Origin: CAUVKI01 sp963552605
Lineage (GTDB): Bacteria; Bacillota; Clostridia; Tissierellales; Peptoniphilaceae
Direction: 5' to 3'
Length of the DNA: 55,867 nt
Assembly: GCA_963552605.1 (NCBI GenBank)
Contig: CAUVKI010000010.1
Location: forward strand, 1 to 55,867
Shown: piece after piece, positions 50,567-55,867 of the stretch
Numbering within the stretch: position 1 is the first letter of the stretch
Layout: each line of letters begins with the position of its first letter
The notes under the pieces: model-generated
Database searches by the model: none
Told to the model about the DNA's origin: nothing
What the model saw: the letters and a program-made list of their open reading frames with translations, nothing else
Translations under genes and position numbers: made by a program

Positions 50567-52271
50567 TAAGATGAGTAATCACTTGTTGGCGGTAGTTTTG
50601 GGGTTGTTTACGGTAGTGATTGTGATAGGAGGATTTGCAGCTCTTGTAAATCAAAAACCGTTTAAAAATTCCATAAAGCTTAATGCAGGCTGGATTATTT
50701 CAAAAAAAAGTATAGTCATTTCAGATTGTGAAAACTCCGAAACAAGGGAGAGGTTGATTTATTCCCGCACAATTCCCCATAACGCCTTTGCAAATCCTAA
50801 CCTGCGCTTTAATAACCACGGGAGAATCGCAAAAATCTATATAAATGACAGACTTGTTTATTCATATGGAGTTGAAGAATTTAAAACCGGTAAGATGGTG
50901 GGAAGCGGATATCACTGGGTGTCTCTTCCCCCGGAGTGCGGAGGAAAATCTATAAGCATGGAGTTCATAGAAACCAGAGCCAATGACCATTTCACCTTTT
51001 CCTATCCGATTTTGGGAAGAGGCGAAGATACGATTAGCGATTTTTTACTGGAAAATTTTGTGAACTTAATCATAAGTTTGTTCTTGCTTTCTATGGGAAT
51101 AGCAATAGTCGCTCTGGGACTTGTGGCATCTGTTTTTTCGTGGGAGTACTGGAGATTTTCAGTGCTGGGAGCAATTTCATTTTTGGTGGGAGTTTGGCTC
51201 TTTGCCTACACGGGGGTTATTCAGATTTTCTCGGAAGATATTGTGTTTAATCTTTGGATTGAGTATGCAAGTATGTACACTACTCCATTGGTCATACTGG
51301 CATTTATAGTCACAATCTGGAAACCGGACATAAAAAAGGCGGTAAATGTTCCCTTTTACGGTTTGTTTTTACTATATGCTATGGTTTTTGCTATAACTTT
51401 CTTTAAGAATATTTCATATGGATTGCATCTGAATTCAATGCTCCCGGTTTTTCAGTTGATAGATTTATGCATAATATCTCAATTTGCAGTGATGAGCATA
51501 CACTATTTTATTTCGGAAGAAAAAATAGGACAGAAAAATGCCGTGCTTTTAGGAGTTCTTTCGCTGGAGATGATTTTTTTTACCATCATTTTAAGTAGTT
51601 ATTTTTTTGAATTGGACGGAATTGAAGCTTTGCCGTCTTTATTTTTGGTTGTGAGCGTTTTTACATTTTTTGTAAGTATGCTTATGTCGATTTTTTTCGG
51701 AGTGCTGACTGCGGAAGAAATAAGAATGGGGAATGAGTATAGTAAAAAACTTAGAGCGACGGATCTTAGAACAGGACTTAAAAATCGTATGAGTTTTTTC
51801 TCTAAATTTGAGCGTTTGTTTTCAGAGGGAAAGAAAATGACTCTGATAGTTTTCAGTGTTCAGGGATTAAAAGAGATAAATCATGAACTCACATACACCG
51901 AGGGGGATTTATTGATAAAAACCTTTGCGGAGCTCTTGCAAAAAGTTTTTATCAGTTCGGGTACTATCGGAAAAATAGGTGATTCCAAATTTGGAGTTTT
52001 GCTCTATAATAATGACCGTCAGCTAAGCCATTACTATATTGAACAGTACGAAAAGAAAGCGGTTTTAGTAAACAGCGATCTCTATTCCTTTTATGTGGTA
52101 GCACTTTGGGGGATGGCATATTCCGATGAAGCTGAAACCTCGGAAGAATTTTTCAACCTTGCGCATGATCGTTTGAAAGAGAAGGAAGAGGAAAACGGAA
52201 ATCAGCTTGTTGTAAAAGATATGGCAAAAATAGACTTTGAAAGCATAGAGAAAGTTTTCAGAACATTATGA
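50559..52271 (+). CDS. 7TM receptor-type protein with degenerate GGDEF domain (second copy)
   Basis: A 570-aa paralogue of the preceding protein with the same layout: signal anchor, extracellular domain, seven helices and cytosolic GGDEF-fold domain. Its signature is IGDSKF (473-478) and the first metal Asp is replaced (FSVQGLKEINHE), so it cannot be a normal cyclase. It may be a c-di-GMP or partner sensor, or a regulatory subunit of the first copy. Start choice: GGAGG lies 8 bases before the ATG at 50559; an in-frame start at 50508 lies inside the first gene. Confidence 0.82.
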   Translation: MNSKMSNHLLAVVLGLFTVVIVIGGFAALVNQKPFKNSIKLNAGWIISKKSIVISDCENSETRERLIYSRTIPHNAFANPNLRFNNHGRIAKIYINDRLVYSYGVEEFKTGKMVGSGYHWVSLPPECGGKSISMEFIETRANDHFTFSYPILGRGEDTISDFLLENFVNLIISLFLLSMGIAIVALGLVASVFSWEYWRFSVLGAISFLVGVWLFAYTGVIQIFSEDIVFNLWIEYASMYTTPLVILAFIVTIWKPDIKKAVNVPFYGLFLLYAMVFAITFFKNISYGLHLNSMLPVFQLIDLCIISQFAVMSIHYFISEEKIGQKNAVLLGVLSLEMIFFTIILSSYFFELDGIEALPSLFLVVSVFTFFVSMLMSIFFGVLTAEEIRMGNEYSKKLRATDLRTGLKNRMSFFSKFERLFSEGKKMTLIVFSVQGLKEINHELTYTEGDLLIKTFAELLQKVFISSGTIGKIGDSKFGVLLYNNDRQLSHYYIEQYEKKAVLVNSDLYSFYVVALWGMAYSDEAETSEEFFNLAHDRLKEKEEENGNQLVVKDMAKIDFESIEKVFRTL

Positions 52272-52305
52272 ACATTACTCAACTTTCCATCGGAGGTAAG
52301 ATATT

Positions 52306-53115
52306 ATGGATAATCTGAACACGGTTATGAAGACATTATACGTTCCCATGGCGGGAAGAATTTTTGCAAGTCACAACTTTCCACATATACTCAATGATGA
52401 AAAAGCTCTTATGCTTGAGAAAAAAATTCCCGAGTCGCTTGACATCTTCAAGGGTCAGAGTGAATATACTCTGATGGCGAGTGCTGTTCGCTCAATGAAT
52501 ATGGACTCCTATGTCAAAAATTTTCTGTCGGAAAATCCGAACGGAACAATCGTAAACTTGGGCTGCGGTCTTGAAACCGCTTTTTACCGCTGCGATAACG
52601 GCACTTCCGATTGGTATGAACTGGATATGCCCGAAGTCATAGCTCTCAGGGAAAGATTGCTGGAGAAGGACGAAAGAGACAGAAGTATAGCCTGCTCAAT
52701 GTTTGACGAGGAGTGGCTTGATATAATAAAAATCAACGCCAAAGATAAAGCGGTATTATTTATCGCTTCGGGATTGTTTTATTACTTTGAAAAAAATCGC
52801 ATTGTCGAGCTTATAAAAAAACTCTCGTCCGTTCAAAACGCTCAGCTTGTGTTTGACACCGTAAATTCAAAGGGAATGAAGCGAATGGGAGCTTATATGA
52901 AGCAGCTTGGGCATAAAGATGCGGGAATGTATTTTTTTGTGGACGATGCAAAGCTTTTGGCAAGAGAGATATCCAATTCGACAGTTGTGCTTGAGGAGAG
53001 GGATTATTTTAAGCCGGTCAAAGATAAAAAGGGAATGAAACCTATGACCAAAATCTCTATGTTCGTATCGGACAAACTGCATATGGTAAAGATGATTTCT
53101 CTTAAATTAAGTTAG
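52306..53115 (+). CDS. LCM-family O-methyltransferase
   Basis: A 269-aa SAM-dependent methyltransferase of the leucine carboxyl methyltransferase / Ppm1 group. Motif I is TIVNLGCGLETAFYR (about 85-99), with YELDMPEVIALR after it and LFIASGLFYYFEKN as the post-motif. The family O-methylates carboxyl groups of proteins or small molecules; some act in polyketide synthesis. It lies 34 bases after the second 7TM gene and may share its transcript. Confidence 0.87.
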   Translation: MDNLNTVMKTLYVPMAGRIFASHNFPHILNDEKALMLEKKIPESLDIFKGQSEYTLMASAVRSMNMDSYVKNFLSENPNGTIVNLGCGLETAFYRCDNGTSDWYELDMPEVIALRERLLEKDERDRSIACSMFDEEWLDIIKINAKDKAVLFIASGLFYYFEKNRIVELIKKLSSVQNAQLVFDTVNSKGMKRMGAYMKQLGHKDAGMYFFVDDAKLLAREISNSTVVLEERDYFKPVKDKKGMKPMTKISMFVSDKLHMVKMISLKLS

Positions 53116-53132
53116 TTGTCGAAGTATTTTTT

Positions 53133-53141
53133 TGATATAAT
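53133..53141 (+). promoter_or_regulatory. Extended -10 promoter of hutU
   Basis: TGATATAAT (53133-53141) matches the extended -10 form seen elsewhere in the window. TTGTCG (53116-53121) is only 14 bases upstream, so the -35 is probably not used. Confidence 0.55.
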
Positions 53142-53171
53142 ACCACTGACATATCTTATAAGGAGGTAATT

Positions 53172-55196
53172 ATGTTAAGCAATCGAGATATTGAAAAAGC
53201 GATGACAATCAAGTTGGACTTTAATTCTCTGCCCCCGAAAAAGGAATTTAAGAAAGGGATTAGGCGTGCGCCCGACAGAGGTTTCAGACTTACAAAAAAC
53301 CAAACGGAAATTGCACTCAAAAACGCACTGCGATACATTCCCGAAAGATTTCATCGGGAATTGATTCCGGAGTTTTTGGAAGAATTGAAAACTTTCGGAA
53401 GAATTTACGGTTATAGATTTCGTCCGGAGGGGGAGATTTACGGAAAACCCATTGACGAATATAAGGGAAACTGCTTGGAGGGAAAGGCTTTTCAAGTAAT
53501 GATTGACAACAATTTGGATTTTGATGTCGCGCTTTACCCTTACGAGTTGGTGACATATGGAGAAACCGGCTCCGTTTGCCACGATTGGATGCAGTATCTG
53601 CTTATAAAAAAATATCTTGAAAAGCTCAAAGACGACCAAACTTTGGTCATATCATCAGGACACCCCGTGGGGTTATTTTTATCGAGAAAAAATTCACCCC
53701 GAGTAATCATAACCAACGGTATACTTGTAGGGCGCTACGATAATCACAAGGATTGGGAAATCGCAGAGCAGATGGGAGTCACCAATTACGGGCAGATGAC
53801 CGCAGGAGGCTGGATGTATATCGGACCTCAAGGAATTGTACACGGCACATTCAATACAATCCTTAACGCCGGAAGATTGAAACTGAATCTAAAGCCTGAG
53901 GAGGATTTGAGAGGAAAGCTTTTTGTGACGAGCGGACTTGGAGGAATGAGCGGTGCTCAGGGAAAGGCCTGCGAGATTGCAAACGGAGTGGCGATTGTTG
54001 CGGAGGTTGATATCTCAAGAATAAATACAAGGCTTGAGCAAGGTTGGATTTCAAAACTTGCAAAAACCCCCGAAGAGGCGGTAAGGATTGCCGAGGAATT
54101 TTTGAAAAAGAAAGAGCCTATGAGTATTGCCTATCACGGAAACATCGTTGAACTTCTGCAATATATGAACGATAAGAAAATCAGGATTGATTTGCTCTCC
54201 GACCAGACTTCCTGCCACAATGTCTATGACGGAGGATATTGTCCTATGGGAATATCCTTTGAAGAGAGAACCGAAATGCTTTCCAAGGACTCCTCGGAAT
54301 TCGAAAAACTTGTAGATAAGACTTTAAGAAAACATTTTGACTTAATCTGCGATTTTGTGGATAGGGGAACTTATTTCTTTGATTACGGAAACTCTTTTAT
54401 GAAATCCATATACGATTCGGGAGTAAAAGAAATCTCCAAAAACGGAATTGACGACAAAGAGGGATTTATATTTCCGAGCTATGTGGAAGATATTATGGGA
54501 CCTCTCCTATTTGATTACGGCTACGGACCTTTCAGGTGGGTATGCTTAAGCGGTAAGGACGAGGATTTAAGAGCAACCGACAAAGCAGCAATGGAAGCTA
54601 TCGACCCCGATCGTCGCTATCAGGACAGGGATAACTATAATTGGATAAAGGACGCTGAAAAAAACAGATTGGTTGTCGGAACCAAAGCCCGAATTTTATA
54701 TCAGGACGAAGTCGGAAGAGTGAAAATAGCTCTTGCATTCAACAAGCTTGTACGAGAGGGAAAAGTGGGACCCATTATGATAGGAAGAGACCACCACGAT
54801 GTGAGCGGAACCGACTCTCCGTTTAGAGAAACTTCAAATATAAAAGACGGCTCTAATGTGTGTGCGGATATGGCGGTTCAGTGTTATGCGGGAAATGCCG
54901 CACGGGGAATGAGCCTTATTGCGCTTCACAACGGGGGCGGAGTGGGAATAGGAAATTGTATAAACGGAGGATTCGGACTGGTGCTTGACGGCTCGGAAAG
55001 AGTAGATGAGATTATTCGCTTGTCTCTAAGTTGGGACGTTATGGGCGGAGTTGCCCGAAGAAACTGGGCAAGAAATGAAAACGCTATGGAAACCGCCATA
55101 GAGTTCAATCAAAGAAGGGACGATTCTCAAATAACCATTCCCTACATTGCAGATGACGAGGAAGTAAAGAGAGCGGTAAACAAAATATTTGAATAA
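53172..55196 (+). CDS. hutU: Urocanate hydratase
   Basis: A 674-aa long-form urocanase, which turns urocanate into imidazolonepropionate in histidine breakdown, using NAD+ as an electrophilic cofactor. The NAD-binding glycine region is LFVTSGLGGMSGAQGKA, and the C-terminal block LIALHNGGGVGIGNCINGG is highly conserved. The hutH and hutI genes are not in this window. The length is greater than the approximately 560 aa form and similar to that in Bacteroidetes, Fusobacteria and animals. AGGAGG precedes the ATG. Confidence 0.96.
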   Translation: MLSNRDIEKAMTIKLDFNSLPPKKEFKKGIRRAPDRGFRLTKNQTEIALKNALRYIPERFHRELIPEFLEELKTFGRIYGYRFRPEGEIYGKPIDEYKGNCLEGKAFQVMIDNNLDFDVALYPYELVTYGETGSVCHDWMQYLLIKKYLEKLKDDQTLVISSGHPVGLFLSRKNSPRVIITNGILVGRYDNHKDWEIAEQMGVTNYGQMTAGGWMYIGPQGIVHGTFNTILNAGRLKLNLKPEEDLRGKLFVTSGLGGMSGAQGKACEIANGVAIVAEVDISRINTRLEQGWISKLAKTPEEAVRIAEEFLKKKEPMSIAYHGNIVELLQYMNDKKIRIDLLSDQTSCHNVYDGGYCPMGISFEERTEMLSKDSSEFEKLVDKTLRKHFDLICDFVDRGTYFFDYGNSFMKSIYDSGVKEISKNGIDDKEGFIFPSYVEDIMGPLLFDYGYGPFRWVCLSGKDEDLRATDKAAMEAIDPDRRYQDRDNYNWIKDAEKNRLVVGTKARILYQDEVGRVKIALAFNKLVREGKVGPIMIGRDHHDVSGTDSPFRETSNIKDGSNVCADMAVQCYAGNAARGMSLIALHNGGGVGIGNCINGGFGLVLDGSERVDEIIRLSLSWDVMGGVARRNWARNENAMETAIEFNQRRDDSQITIPYIADDEEVKRAVNKIFE

Positions 55197-55201
55197 AAAA
55201 G

Positions 55202-55231
55202 AGTGTTCCAAATTCGGAACACTTTTTTTAT
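55202..55231. terminator. Bidirectional terminator after hutU
   Basis: AGTGTTCC (55202-55209), loop AAATTC and GGAACACT (55216-55223), with flanking A and T runs. It also lies 18 bases past the end of the small minus-strand gene. Confidence 0.9.
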
Positions 55232-55248
55232 TCAAACAACTTGGAATT

Positions 55249-55500
55249 TCAAATCACTAAGTCATCAAGGGAAATTTCAATTGACGGGTAATGTTCCAGT
55301 TTGGAAAGAATAACGTCCAAAGGAGTCTCATACATCATATAAAAGTTATCAGGATTATCTTTCTGAAGTTTTGCAAGCTTGTGCTTTGTATTATCCTCGT
55401 CCGAAGATACATACACAACGGAAACAACACCGACTTTTTCTGATGGATTTGTTCTGCTTTCTTCAACACTACCGCATAATATCATATATATAACATTCAT
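55249..55500 (-). CDS. Small hypothetical protein, 83 aa
   Basis: I do not recognise it. The start is chosen at ATG 55500, with GAGG 9 bases upstream; a GTG two codons earlier (55506) is possible. It has a hydrophobic start (VIYMILCGS) too short for a membrane anchor, and an acidic end (IEISLDDLVI). No signal peptide is clear. The 55507-55739 gap holds no further gene I can support. Confidence 0.55.
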   Translation of the reverse strand: MNVIYMILCGSVEESRTNPSEKVGVVSVVYVSSDEDNTKHKLAKLQKDNPDNFYMMYETPLDVILSKLEHYPSIEISLDDLVI

Positions 55501-55739
55501 TCTCACTCACCTCTTCTGATTTATAAAGTTTACACCCGCCTCATTATATCACTTTTCCCATATTCAAAACTTCTTTTAACCTAAAAAAATCCTTTTCCAT
55601 TCGTCTCTAAGTTAATTGACTATATACGTGGAAAATATAAAATATTCTTGCTATTTATAAAAATAGACCTATTATGCAACCTTTCCAAAACAGTATCAAT
55701 CGGTTATAATATATTTGACGATGAAATTAAAAAAACTAA

Positions 55740-55867
55740 GGAGGAAAAAATGTCCGATTCAAACATGGAGACTTCAAAGAAAGAACCCTTTACTATTGGT
55801 CAAAAACCTATGCAGGAGAACTTCAAAAGAGTGAGGGCTATATCACTCTTAAAAATGTAATAGCAAT
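55740..55867 (+). pseudogene. Fragment of a Rpn/PD-(D/E)XK-family transposase, cut by the window edge
   Basis: The frame from 55740 is open to the window end without a proper start, and reads FKERTLYYWSKTYAGELQK then SEGYITLKNVIA. This matches the middle of Rpn recombination-promoting nucleases (LYYWSK and LKNVI/LKKVI motifs). The preceding part of the protein is missing, so it is truncated. A competing short frame from ATG 55750 (36 codons) has a good AGGAGG site but non-protein-like sequence. Confidence 0.6.

Noticed and set aside
55648..55860. Short plus-strand frame with AGGAGG before ATG 55750
   Set aside because: The sequence is protein-like in a different frame (LYYWSK motif), so the frame with the good start is probably incidental.
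1..55867. CRISPR arrays, prophage or intact insertion sequences
   Set aside because: No repeated spacer-like units, phage genes or complete transposase with terminal repeats were found.

Overview
The window is AT-rich DNA from an anaerobic, low-GC Gram-positive bacterium, most likely a Clostridia/Tissierellia-type amino-acid fermenter. The evidence is a complete six-gene Rnf ferredoxin:NAD+ oxidoreductase operon, an A-type RNase P RNA, a long-form urocanate hydratase, an oligoendopeptidase F and AGGAGG-type ribosome binding sites throughout. The genus is not determinable by eye.

Layout. 1-6761 (+): an unknown repeat protein, then a MacA/MacB-like export system (adaptor, ATPase, permease) with a TM2 protein and an SPFH protein. 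6822-6971: tail of a dead IS630-type transposase. 7001-18557 (-): one long directon, read right to left: isochorismatase-like hydrolase, CYTH protein, polA, coaE, a peptide-binding lipoprotein whose 3' end runs into a tRNA-Leu(GAG) gene, then rnfCDGEAB and a GNAT acetyltransferase. 18859-24228 (+): a visibly more AT-rich three-gene island (PLP enzyme, PP-loop ATPase, one-module NRPS of layout A-T-C), followed by an ISAs1-type transposase remnant. This is the best candidate for an undescribed system. 24912-28436 (+): RNase P RNA, macrodomain protein, secreted transglutaminase-like protein, MltG-like membrane protein and an unknown protein. 28473-34237 (-): YitT, FHA membrane protein, FtsW/RodA, PBP and PepF, in transcription order. 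34540-40282: metal or metal-chelate uptake locus (cupin, binding protein, permease, ATPase, DUF364) with a divergent Crp/Fnr regulator and a DUF1858 protein. 40610-48693: secreted repeat protein, aminotransferase, DUF1284 protein, DUF2325 protein, copper P-type ATPase, DUF3793 protein plus flavodoxin, and a tetR gene broken by one amber codon. 48890-55196 (+): two tandem 7TM/GGDEF-like proteins, an LCM-type methyltransferase and hutU. The right edge holds a small unknown gene and a fragment of a Rpn/PD-(D/E)XK transposase.

How parts work together. The Rnf complex would couple ferredoxin oxidation to ion pumping, which fits amino-acid fermentation (hutU feeds histidine carbon toward glutamate). 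The Crp/Fnr regulator has two near-identical operators. One lies in the crp/cupin divergent region and one upstream of the DUF1858 gene, and each is centred 41.5 bp upstream of a plausible start site. This predicts class II activation of both and repression of crp itself. FHA, FtsW/RodA and PBP form a cell-wall synthesis unit with overlapping reading frames. The NRPS island has no thioesterase or transporter, so its product cannot be read from the sequence. No CRISPR array, prophage or intact insertion sequence was seen.
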